A DNA stretch of 64,000 bases from Copromyces sp. CBS 386.78 (Eukaryota; Ascomycota; Sordariomycetes; Sordariales; Sordariaceae), in NCBI GenBank assembly GCA_030685235.1, contig MU839079.1, positions 682,001 through 746,000 of the forward strand, written 5' to 3'. Shown here one piece after another: positions 34,938 through 44,960 of this stretch (within the stretch, counting starts at the first letter, position 1; each line of letters starts with the position of its first letter). Made by a program: the position numbers and the translations under genes. A model generated the notes under the pieces. That model had not been told where the DNA came from. It worked only from the letters and a program-made list of their open reading frames with translations, and made no database searches.

Positions 34938-35209
34938 GGCTCGTTGATATCGTTGGTACCAGATTGATCTCAGTGCTTATTGCTTCGTACCGTGTTACCG
35001 TGCTCGATGAGGCAATTCTAGGTCTATGGTTGAGTTAGTTTAGGTTTTCACTAGTGCCTCTTAGGATTGGTAGTAATGTAAGTTGATTATGCTTGCCTTA
35101 GACATCTCTGATATCGACCTGTTACTCAACCGCGATCACTATTACTCCCACTCCCACTTACGTCGCCTTCTAGACTCCTCTCGTCGTTGTCTGCATCATC
35201 CAACATCGA

Positions 35210-36505
35210 CTACCGTTCAGTCGATTGAATAGACTCACAATCACTCCACACCCGCTGCTCTCCCTCCTCATCCTCCTCCTCATCACTATCATCCTCCGCC
35301 TCTGGCTGTTCATCAATGTCTCTGACAAAGCCATCCATGCTCTGGTTAGATAGCGCAGCCAAGTCCAACATGGCGGCGTTGAAGTTGAAGATCGAGAGAC
35401 TCCTTGCCACCAAATCCATGGTCAATTTCCCCTTGGTTGAGCTGGCGAAGGATGTCTGGCTGAGGTTATCGTCGTCATCATCATCATCCATCGTTCTGCT
35501 GTCGGCTTCATCGAATATGGCAGTACCTCTAGGGCCTCGTAACTGCCTCGAGATGTGATTGCTGTCGCCTAGGCCTAATATTCGAAGCTCCATGGGTGGT
35601 GGTGATAGGGCATGAGGGTGAGAGTGAGAGTGAGAGTGATTATGTACTGGTGATGGTGGCTTGACATCCTCAAAGCAGGCCTCTAACTCTTCTAGAAAGA
35701 TCATTTCGATAATCCCGTCTTCGTCATGACTGCTGCTGCTGCTGCTGCTGCTGCTGGGGTCTTGAGCGATACACATCCTGAACGGCCCACCACGCCGTGG
35801 CCCTTGTCCATGGCGGTATTCGGCTCCGATGAAGGTGATGGTTGTGTTGATGTTGCTGAGATCTCGTTTGTGAGGATGCCATGTTACGTGGGAGATGCTG
35901 GCAGTTAGTTTTGGCGTTAACGAAGAAGCCCAAGGAAGCACCGGGTGAAAAGAAGGGGTAAAAAAAAAAGAAAAGAAAAAAAAACCATACCAAACCTCCC
36001 CACTAACAACACCCTTATCCAGATTCACCACCGGCACGCTCCTCCTCCCCTTGATTATCGGCTGGTCACTCCTCAACCAGAGCCGATCGCCCACGTCGTT
36101 ATTGTGCCAGCTTGCTGTGTGGACTACCCCGTGAATATGTGACTCGAAGCTCTTCAAGCTCTTAATTCCGCGTTTCCCGCCACCACCACCACCACCCCCG
36201 CAGTTTCCGCTAATCCTTTCCCTGGCACCAGCCAAGGGGAACTCTTCGCTGTCCGGCTGGTAAGGGACGATGTCTGATGTGCATACCCATTGGACGTGGT
36301 TATCACCCGGTCCGCCGACCTGGCGGATGATGATCTTCTCTGGCTGTTGTGGGTTTGTTGAGGATTGGAGAAAGATGTTAGTGGGGGATTCGAGGTAGTG
36401 GTGGGGAAGGGTGTTACGGGGAGGAGATAAGCTGAAGTTGGAAGTAGGGAGATGGGAGGAAGAAGGCCGGTATTGGTAGCGGTAGGTTGGGATTGTTGTT
36501 GACAT
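35210..36505 (-). CDS. Uncharacterised fungal protein with Gly, Ser and Asp homopolymer runs
   Basis: I do not recognise this family. Two exons on the minus strand, 36505-35991 and 35897-35210, joined across a 93-nt intron (GTATGG donor, ACTAAC branch, CAG acceptor); product 400 aa. The N-terminal 50 residues are Ser/Pro/Asn-rich. A block at about residues 55-240 looks folded (WVCTSDIVPY, SHIHGVVHTASW, RLWLRSDQPIIKG, HVTWHPHKR, TFIGAEYRHGQGP) and could be a beta-rich domain. A Gly run near residue 105, Ser, His/Ser and Asp runs and an acidic C-terminus follow. The Ser run is coded by a CTG/GCT microsatellite at 35731-35754. It is convergent with the RdRP gene, 272 bp between stop codons. The intron length is a multiple of three and has no stop, so retention is also readable. 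Confidence 0.8.
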   Translation of the reverse strand: MSTTIPTYRYQYRPSSSHLPTSNFSLSPPRNTLPHHYLESPTNIFLQSSTNPQQPEKIIIRQVGGPGDNHVQWVCTSDIVPYQPDSEEFPLAGARERISGNCGGGGGGGGKRGIKSLKSFESHIHGVVHTASWHNNDVGDRLWLRSDQPIIKGRRSVPVVNLDKGVVSGEVWYGFFFFSFFFTPSFHPVLPWASSLTPKLTASISHVTWHPHKRDLSNINTTITFIGAEYRHGQGPRRGGPFRMCIAQDPSSSSSSSSSHDEDGIIEMIFLEELEACFEDVKPPSPVHNHSHSHSHPHALSPPPMELRILGLGDSNHISRQLRGPRGTAIFDEADSRTMDDDDDDDNLSQTSFASSTKGKLTMDLVARSLSIFNFNAAMLDLAALSNQSMDGFVRDIDEQPEAEDDSDEEEDEEGEQRVWSDCESIQSTER

Positions 36506-38058
36506 TGTGATGAAAATGTTGAAGATCGAGGACGGTTGGGGTGGAAGGGGGGAGGGTGGATAAATGGTTGGTAGGAGGGATTGTCGGCGGGGTGGTTAGG
36601 AATTGAGTGGTGATCAAGGAGATGAACTTGTCCGGAAGAGGGCACTATACTGTGAAAAAGATCTTTAAGGATCAAAGTGGTCATGAAATAGGGTAGCATC
36701 ATCATGAAAAGGAGCCTCGAAGTATAAGTAAACAGACCACCAGACTTGAGAGACCCTCGGCGCTCAGAGCAAGAGCACCATCAGTCAAAGCGTCGTCACA
36801 CACGCACACACACCCCGTTTGTCGATCTGGTGATCCAGGGAAGCAGACAGCCAACTCTGTGCCAGGCTGTCGTAGCTGCGTCGGGAAGGGCATCCGTAGG
36901 CGTCTGGCTTTTCTGCCATGATCCGTAATCACAAATTACCATTCAAGCATATATTGGGATAAGGATCTGAAAGACGTTCCGGCAAAAACCGGGGTCGGAA
37001 CAGCATGCTAACATGCACATGCCATGCCATGCATTTCCTATACCTCCTAACGTGATTGTTGTGTAAACGCGGTTGCGGCGTGAGTGGCGGGCAGCGCGGT
37101 TACACTCCCGGTAGACGGACAACAGAAAAAGAAAGCCACCGCAAACGGTTGACCCCTTGCTGCAGGTTCGAAGGCCCAATCAACGAAATTCCTATGTAGG
37201 GATGGCGGATGGGAAGGGTGTACGTATGTATGTGTGTGTTGCAAGACAAACGGTCAGATGAATGGCGGCGGTGCCTGAAGGGATCTGGAGCCATGTGGCG
37301 GGCAGGACAAAATTTCAAACAGAGGGGGAACAAAGGGTGGGAATTAAACATAATAAAAAAGGCGGGGGGAAAGAAGACGACGAGGACACTTTTGATACAC
37401 TCACCCCAAAAATGTGAGACACGAGCTCGAGGGGCTCAGTTCGTTGTTCGTTTGGTCACTGCGTTCCTTCGTTCGTGGTTCAACAAAGGTTTGGTGCACT
37501 GGACTGGCGGCGAACATGCTGCGGGTGTTTCTCCTGATTGAGAACGCATGCATGAAATCATCCAGGGTTGTCAGGGCTAAAAACACGCCACTTCTTTTTT
37601 CCTTGTCCTTGCCGATATCACGAGATTTTGGGTTCTGGCGTACAAAGTTGTGAAAATCCCAACAAATAAAGGAGCTTCGTGTTTCTTGTTTCCTGTTGAC
37701 CTCCTCTTACACTCTTTTTCTTTGACTTTTCACACAGACAGAGAGACAGGTTGACAGGCAAAAAGGATTCTAAAGGGAGAAAAGAGCTCGCAATGCCCCA
37801 ATTGGCTATGTTTCTCATCTGCGGAAACAGCTCCGAAGATCCATAGGCAAACAAACGAGTACGAGTAGTGAACTGTCTCTCAAGGATGGCCACCGTCCCC
37901 CGTTCACCGTCGCAGTTGCTGTAATCCTGCATCAAGCCGAAAGATAACCCGTTGTGTGCAGACAGAGGAAAAGAAAGAGAGTGGAGAAAAAAGAAAGAAG
38001 AGCCGGGTATCATTGAGTTGTGTTAACTTCCTTTGCCGCTGCTGCAGAGACCAGCAAT
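36506..38058. other. Interval between the uncharacterised gene and AIM11
   Basis: About 1.5 kb; both neighbours are on the minus strand, so it holds the promoter and leader of the uncharacterised gene and the AIM11 3' UTR. A short CA-rich stretch lies near 36797-36811. No gene recognised. Confidence 0.6.
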
Positions 38059-38775
38059 TCACGGCTTCTTAACAGCCTCCTCGTTTAACATCTTGCCCTT
38101 GGCCTCCTCCTCCTCCGCCTTCTCCAAATCAATCCCCAACGTCTTGGCCACCCACTCAGCAACCTCCTTCTCCGCCTCCTCATCCAGGTTCGCCCCGTTG
38201 CCACCATACAACGTCCTGCGTGCCTTTCTCCTCAGGTCCTCCACCGACGAGATGTCAAGCGCCCAGCTGGTGCCTCCGGCGGCCATGGTGGCGAAGCTGA
38301 CGACGTTGAGCGTGGCCAGAGTGAGCGCCTCGGCGGCCATCAGGGGATGTCCGTCGCCCTTTGCGTTGATGTTACCGGCACTAGGCCGCGATATGCCCAA
38401 GGCCATGGGGTTGGGCGCAAAGATCTCCATCTTGGAGGCCTTGAGGTGCCGGGCCACGGCGCGCCGGGAGACGGCGACGGAGAGGGCGAAGAAGGTGGCG
38501 CCGCCAAAGAAGAGGCCAAGCTGCTTCATGGAGCGCTCCGAGAAGACGGGCGGGTAAGGACGTTCCTCCCATTGCTCTGCGGGTGGGTAGCGTGCCGCAT
38601 CTGATGTGGGTGCAAGTGACGAGGCATCGGCAGGAGCTGGGACGGGTGTTTGTGTTGTTGTTGTGACTGTAGTCGGTGCGGCAGGGGCCGGGGTTGTGGA
38701 CGGTTGTTGCGGGGCTTGCGGAGGTTGACCGTCGGCCCAGACCAGTTTGCTGAGGATGCTGGAGAGAATCGGCAT
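38059..38775 (-). CDS. aim11: AIM11-family mitochondrial membrane protein
   Basis: Member of the fungal 'altered inheritance of mitochondria 11' family, a small two-span membrane protein of unknown molecular function. Single exon, 238 aa from the ATG at 38775-38773; an open frame upstream to 39063 is rejected because the family starts with MPILSSILSK-like sequence here. A Pro/Thr-rich linker covers about residues 20-70. The conserved core includes SERSMKQLGLFFGGATFFALS (first hydrophobic span, about 88-108), RRAVAR, EALTLATLNVVSFATM with GGTSWALDIS (second span), and VEDLRRKARR. The C-terminus is acidic and coiled-coil-like (EEAEKEVAEW...). It is transcribed divergently from the oxygenase gene with 666 bp between start codons. 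Confidence 0.88.
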   Translation of the reverse strand: MPILSSILSKLVWADGQPPQAPQQPSTTPAPAAPTTVTTTTQTPVPAPADASSLAPTSDAARYPPAEQWEERPYPPVFSERSMKQLGLFFGGATFFALSVAVSRRAVARHLKASKMEIFAPNPMALGISRPSAGNINAKGDGHPLMAAEALTLATLNVVSFATMAAGGTSWALDISSVEDLRRKARRTLYGGNGANLDEEAEKEVAEWVAKTLGIDLEKAEEEEAKGKMLNEEAVKKP

Positions 38776-39441
38776 CTTGAAAATGAGAGTGTCTGCCAAG
38801 AGCTGTCTCGGTGGGTGAACTTGCTTGTTGTGAAAGAAGAGTGAGATGGATGGGAACAGAAGCCGTTTGGGTGCGGAAGCAGCGAACGCGGATTGACACT
38901 GATATTGCTTGGAGCAAAAGTGGAATTTCGGGTGGATGATGGCTGATGAAGTGATTGCGTGCAAGTGACTGTCTGTCCACTGTTCCCGGTCGTTCCTGCC
39001 GTCTGCAACGCTTTGGATGAATGGAAGTTGTTTCCGTTGCCGTGCTGCACTGCCTGCCTGCATGCACTGGAGCTTGGACCAGGTGGTGGTTTGTCTCCGC
39101 AGAGAGAGGATTGATCCCTAACCCTACGGAGTGTTCTTCCTTTTCGGGGATGGGATAGCAAAACAACCCCAAGCTTGTGCTACCTTCTCGGAGCCTGTTG
39201 GACAGAATTGGCTGTGGAATCATGGGCTTGTGAGCATGCTCATATCTCCATCTCAACTCCAGCTCGTGGAGGTTCAGCTTGGGCTGATCCCGCGGCCCCG
39301 CCCGCCCGGGCTCAGTGAGGCATGGTGGGGCACCTGAACGGCAATGCTAAAATGTGGGGAAGTCTGGGCCTGTCTCACTCATCCAACAACACCACTCAAT
39401 GCACCATCCCAGAGCAACGCCCATCAAATACGAATCTCAAA
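38776..39441. promoter_or_regulatory. Divergent promoter of AIM11 and the 2OG-oxygenase, with a telomere-like repeat
   Basis: The 666 bp between two divergent start codons. It contains CCCTAACCCTA at 39116-39126, eleven bases in phase with the CCCTAA telomere repeat (almost two units). This is the longest telomere-like match I found in the window. No TATA box is obvious on either side. Confidence 0.5.
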
Positions 39442-40367
39442 ATGCCCAAACCAAAGAAATCAGCAACCACAACCAACGGTAAACCCGCCCAAACTTCCAC
39501 ACCATCAGCACCCCCACCCTCCAGCGCCGCCCCGCCCTCCTGGCCTCCCTTCAAGCCCTCCCTCCCCATCACCGACCTCACCTTCGACAGTCTCGTGGAT
39601 GACAAGGTCGTCGTCCTCCGGAACTTCTTCCCCAAATCCTTATGCCGCGATTACGTCTCCTTTCTCAGCACGCTCCCGCTCATAACCACGCCCGGGAAAC
39701 CCAAGCGAGGGATGGCGGTGCGAGTGAACGATCGGTTCCAGATTGATGATCAGAAGTTTGCGGATAGACTGTGGTATGAGACGGGGTTGAAGGAGGCGGT
39801 TGTAGGGGGTGGGTTGGAGCATTTGTGGTGAGTCTGGTCTCTTCCGTCCAAGTTGAAAACGAGAACTGTGTGAGACACGGACGAGCTAAAAGTGGACAAA
39901 ATGAAAATAGGGGTGGCGAAGTCATTGGCCTGAACCCAAACATCAGGATATACCGATACACAAAAGGGCAGTTTTTCGATGCGCATTGTATGTTTCCCTC
40001 AGCTCAGTTTTCTTCCCCTTCCCCTACATACTAACACCCACCACCAGACGACGACTCAAACAAAATCACCCTCACCCTCCCCTCCTCCGATGACAACCCA
40101 AACCAAAAGCAAGTCCCCGCCAAAACGACCTGGACTTTGTTGCTCTACCTCACCTCCGCCAGCGAAGGGTGCACGGGCGGCGAGACCGTCTTCTACCCCC
40201 ATGACCGACAGGTGGCACGGGAAGCGATTGCCGTGGCTCCGGAAACGGGTATGCTGTTGCTGCATAAGCATGGGAATGATTGCATGTTGCATGAGGGCAG
40301 GGAGGTGACGGCGGGGGAGAAGTGGATTATTAGGACGGATTTGTGTGTTGGGAGAGGAGAAAGGTGA
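39442..40367 (+). CDS. 2-oxoglutarate/Fe(II)-dependent oxygenase (prolyl 4-hydroxylase-like)
   Basis: Predicted to hydroxylate a protein or small molecule using 2-oxoglutarate and iron. Three exons: 39442-39827, 39911-39987 and 40048-40367; introns of 83 and 60 nt (GTGAGT...TAG, GTATGT...CAG). The product is 260 aa. The first 40 residues are Pro/Ser/Thr-rich. The jelly-roll core carries NPNIRIYRYTKGQFFDAHYDD, with H154 and D156 as two iron ligands, H236 (CMLHEG) as the third, and K246 or R250 (EKWIIRTD) to hold 2-oxoglutarate; all are present, so the enzyme should be active. The second exon is only 77 nt and is needed to supply H154 and the HxD motif. The substrate cannot be inferred. The start at 39442 has A at -3; an upstream in-frame ATG at 39322 is less likely. 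Confidence 0.92.
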
Positions 40368-40732
40368 GGAGAGAAACGAAGGTGATGGAGTTAAGTGAGT
40401 GTTGGAGCTTCTGGTAGGGCCCTTTCAGATATGAGTTTGTTGGAAGGAAGCCAAAAAGATGTTGGAGGTCAAGTAAAGAAAAGCTATCGAGCAATTTGAT
40501 ACCCTTTGTACAAGGCAACTTGAACTGTCTGTGACAAACAGAAACAAGGGCGAGGAGCACTCTAAGGCAGCAAAAGAGATGAAAAGAGAAGCATGACGGT
40601 TGAGAAGGATTACAGAGAGAAAAGAGAGAGAAAAGTCAGGAGAGAGAGAGGGAAAACTGAAAAGAAAAAGGTGCAAAAGATGAGGATGGCGGGCAAGTCA
40701 AAAAAGGAAATCGGCAAAAAAGATATTGAGAC
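40368..40732. other. 3' UTR of the oxygenase and spacer before tRNA-Glu
   Basis: Purine-rich (GA) on the plus strand, especially 40590-40680. No gene seen; it includes sequence downstream of both the oxygenase and the oppositely oriented tRNA. Confidence 0.6.
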
Positions 40733-40823
40733 TCGGATACCGGGAGTCGAACCCGGGGCTGTTGAGAGAGCAGTCACTCCTGAGAAGTGAGAGTCAACGA
40801 TGTTACCGCTACACCATACCCGA
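40733..40823 (-). tRNA. tRNA-Glu (CTC) with a 21-nt intron
   Basis: Read on the minus strand, 91 nt fold as a tRNA: 7-bp acceptor stem (TCGGGTA with TATCCGA, one G-T pair), D arm GTGTAGCGGTAACAT, anticodon stem GTTGA/TCAAC, T arm CCGGG TTCGACT CCCGG. The anticodon loop reads CT-CTC-A followed by a 21-nt intron after the base next to the anticodon, the canonical place. A T-rich run (plus-strand A-tract at about 40710-40725) lies just downstream and would end RNA polymerase III transcription. Confidence 0.93.
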
Positions 40824-43800
40824 TTGAACTGATATGGTCCGATGTTGTTGAAAGAAGCTGTCGTGGATGGGCTCATATCCATACCAGCATTGTTCGACGG
40901 CCTGACCTTTGGAATCTTCGGACAACTTCGACATGCTCATCAACACCCTCAGGATTCAGGAAAGTTCATGACGACTGAAACAGGATTATTACCACACGGG
41001 GGACATACCGCGCAGAGAAATGTCGATTGCAGCCTGGCCGATGCACAAAAGATATGAGCATCGAGGTGTTCGGGGACGATGGGACGATGGGACGATGGCT
41101 GCTTTGGACGTGATGAGCATCGGGATGAAGTTTTCCATATGTCGCGTACTCTCCAGGACAGGACGAGACTTCATGCGACCATCACCATCGGCGTTGACAT
41201 CGGCGCAAAGCTTCGCTTCAGCGAAGAGCTTCAAATCATCCATCACGCTCACAATCACAGCAATTTCTCAAAGACGGTGCGGTAGGTATTTGCAAAATGC
41301 TTCGTATTCTCTATCTAGACAACAACCATCCGACCAGCGGATATCCCAACCAACCAACACCATCCACCACAAGCGTTTGACGCAAGACATCTAAAACCAC
41401 TTTTCGAAAGTTAGCAATGTGATCACCAACTTTGATTTCTCGAAACAGGACATGTGTTAAGGGATATAAACTCAGAATATGTAAGAATATACTATCACAT
41501 ACTGAAAGGTATAGGACACCCGGCGAAAGGGTCCCACCGTAACAGCATCAATCGCAAATTACTCTCATCACAGGATATATATGGGGCGTGTTTTTGTGTG
41601 TGTGTGTGTGTGCTGACGAACAGGATTGAATGGAAGCGTACCTTGTGATATTTGGTGAAGCGATGCAATGTAGGGCAAATGAGCTATTACCACTCATTTA
41701 CCATATCATTGGCCTTGCGTATCCGTCCCGTCGAGCGAACGACCGAGTTTGCCGTTGCTTTTTGCGAAAGAAGCGATCCAGGAGGACAAAAGACGGTCGA
41801 GAGAAAATGTAACTTCATGTCGGCGTCAATTGTGCGCCTCCTTGGAAAAGCCCATCGCAGAAGCTCAGGCTTGCTCCGTACGAAGCAGCATTGGCCACCA
41901 ATTCTGAATTTTCCATCAGGATCGGAGGTTGTTGTTGAATCGTACGTTGTCGTTGTCGTTCTCGTTGTCGGGCTGACTGGTGGAAGAGAGAGTCGAAACT
42001 TTCTGCAGCGAAAAGTTTTGTGTGTCGTTAAAATCTTCGCAGCGGATTATGTAAGCTGCGGTTATTCTGTGTGGAGCCAGTGTGATTTGGCGGCTGTTTA
42101 TGTGGTCTGTGCTTGTGGCAGCTGCCGGCCATGCTTCATGCGGGCCGGCACTGCGATATGGGGCTTCGAGACGGGAGCACCGCCGACGACGAGAAACCAT
42201 ACTCCAACCTTGAAGCCCCGACTTCATTGTATTGGCTCGTCATCTTGATATTGGATGAGGTCTAGTTTCGAATTCTTGCAGCATATTTGACACGTCGAAA
42301 AGAAGGGGGCGTGCTTGTCCAAAGACTTTGAGCATCCAGGGGCGGTCCCCTTTGCCGTGGCTGAGCTTCAGGGAGACAACAGGGACTGAGATCAGGTAAG
42401 TGAAGCATAGGACATGATGATACCGGTAGGACTCGAGCCTCACCTCAACACTCCAGGCAGATATCCTCATGATCATGAGTTCTGTGGTCGAATTCTTCTT
42501 GGCAAGATATGCCATTGCATCCAACCACAAGCAGTAATTGGCTTTTGCGGATGGACGGATCTTCCGCCGGCATCCGGGGATGAAGAGGGCTGTGCCTGAC
42601 AGATAAGTTACTTATGACGTTCAGGTTGTGATATCCCCAGCAGTCTCGTCGACTTCACCCGCTGTTTTCAAACACTGAGAACCATGGTCGAACTCAATTG
42701 AGTCCAACGCTTTATCGTGCAGCCGATGTTGCTGTGCCTCATCAATGTCGAAGGACGCATGGGGGCTGTGCAATGCAGCCTGTGAACAACGGCAGCGAAC
42801 TGTCTGCATGGACGGAGCGAACAACTGTCCCACGTCGCCCAACATCCATTGGACTTTGAGACGAGCAAATTGAGAAGAAGCATTGAAACAAGTCTCTCGA
42901 GATGTTTCGATCAATAAATCGATACCATGCCGTTTTGGTTCGACTCCAACATAGTGCTGGTCTTGGAGCTCTTTGGAGAAGGGACCCAGAAAGGAAATAC
43001 GTCACCGGTCCGGGGTAAGCATTGAACTCTGTCCCGGGGACAGTCTCCGAGGACGGATCTGTGACACCATTATTAATATCTTCGAATGATAACACAAGGT
43101 GAGGAACCCGGCATATTGTTTGGTGTTCATATCGTCGCGAGTTGTATCGCCAAGGGTTCAATGTGGACAATTCGTCCACCAACTCGGAGTAGGCGAGCCG
43201 CTGTATCCTGACAATCCCTGGGGCCTGTGATGAGAGTGATCACTCAGGGCGAGTCGCTACCGCAACCTGCTACCATGAACCCCAATCAGCGCGACAAAAG
43301 GGCCAGAACCTCCCGTGTTGTCGTCGCCAATCTGTAACGGTAGTGATCGCCGGCATTGAGCGGATTCTGACCACTGACAGTGACCTGTTTCTATTGTAAG
43401 GCTCGAGTTAAACCTCTTGGGGCAGGTCAGCGTCGTGGTTGGTCAAGGTTATTGGGGATTGTTTGGTGTGGGGATCAGAGGGTTGTCTGTGGGCTGCTGG
43501 GTTTTAGACTGTAAGGCGGTGCCCTCGGGCTCCTGAGACTCCCCACAGCGGCCGGAGCGGCAGACAGGGGCGCGCCTTTGATGCTTTCATTAGGTTCTTC
43601 TTTGCATCAACGTTGGTCCTTGGCCTGTGAATCAGAGTTGTCGATTGGTGTTGGGGTTCGAGATGAATGGTGTTTTGATTTCGCTCAGCTCGGTGTACTG
43701 CATTGTATCAGGAGATCAGGTACCAATGAGGCAATCAAGTGACGCATTCGGGCACTGCTCCTGCCATCAAAACCAAAACATTGCGAGATGAGACTTTCAA

Positions 43801-44960
43801 GAGCAGTGGAAGAGCCGGAAAGGGGGCAAGGGCAGACTGTGGGGGAGATGCAGTTGTGTAATGGTTGGCGATGATAGCCGCTCTTGCACATCGCGCCTTC
43901 CTCCCGCCAAAACGTGGTTGCCGAGTGTCGACGAGCAGCAGACACCAGACGAGCACTGCCAGCAGAAGCCAGCAGGAAGGAGCACTAAACTCCAAAAATT
44001 TCCACCTGGGCATCATCGCCATCCTCACCACTCGAGCTGAACACCATGATGCCCAACCACAAAAATCAGCCAACGCTTTGCTCTCCTAGGCGAAGCCGAT
44101 TGACTTTTCCATCTGGAGAAGCACAACGAAGCAGTGGAATGTCGAATTTGCCCAGGCAAACAGAAACTTGAAACTCGAACATGGCGGACAACGTCAACGG
44201 CACTCCAGCCTCACAACCCCGGCTTGGATGACACCCTATCTGCTCTGCATCTCCAGGTGGCCTAGCGTCAACACTCAGAGAAGCTTAGCTTGGGAATCAT
44301 GGCAGTGTGACTGGGGGTTCCCTCCCTGTCTCACCCAAGCAACTGGCGCTGCAGGCTCACCGGAAGCTCACTGGACGTTCTTGGACCCAAAGCCGAACCA
44401 CCATCAACCACCGCGCTGGGCCACCAACCGACGAGAGCCACGGTCGGCAAGGACGCTGGCAGGGTCGCTGGCAACGCTGGGAATTCCATTGGCTCTCGAC
44501 CGTTGCGCGCGGGGCAAGGCTCTGTTACGCAGTAAGCTGAGCATCCCTTTTGTCTCTTAACTGCTGACATCTGCCCTCCATTTCCACTTCTCTTGTTTTC
44601 TGAAGCTCCTACTCCTTCTTGGTTTTCCCGATATCAAGCCATCGTTACCAGCACGACATGCCGAAATAACTTCACGTCCCCTGTCCGTGACGGGTACCAG
44701 CCGTGGTGGACCCAGCACCCTAACAGCATCGACCTCTTTAATTCTGGTGCCTGGAGATCTTCGTCGCGTCCGCTAAAATCCCCAACCACCCACTAGGCCG
44801 GGCGGCCGAGCCGCATCCTCAAAAGAGGACCCAGACCCAAATCCATCGAACCGGGGCCCCTGAGACTTTCCTATCGCCGAGGGAGAGGCATAAAGCGGAC
44901 GGAGGAGGAAAACAAGAGAGCAATTGGGCAATCTGAAGAGCTACGACTCATTCTCTAGCA
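40824..44960. other. Gene-poor stretch upstream of the phospholipase C gene
   Basis: About 4.1 kb with no gene recognised. It contains three tandem copies of GGGACGAT near 41073-41099, a TG dinucleotide run at 41595-41612, and the phospholipase C promoter at its right end. A minus-strand frame at 42742-43182 has protein-like composition but no domain and no splice partner. Confidence 0.5.
41595..41612 (+). repeat. (TG)9 microsatellite
   Basis: Nine uninterrupted TG dinucleotides preceded by a short T run, in intergenic DNA. Confidence 0.95.

Noticed and set aside
38776..39063. N-terminal extension of AIM11 to 39063
   Set aside because: It is rich in Gln/His/Ser with no targeting or membrane features, and the family begins at the internal Met.
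42742..43182. 146-codon minus-strand frame with protein-like sequence
   Set aside because: No domain, no partner exons and only average codon usage; kept out of the gene list.
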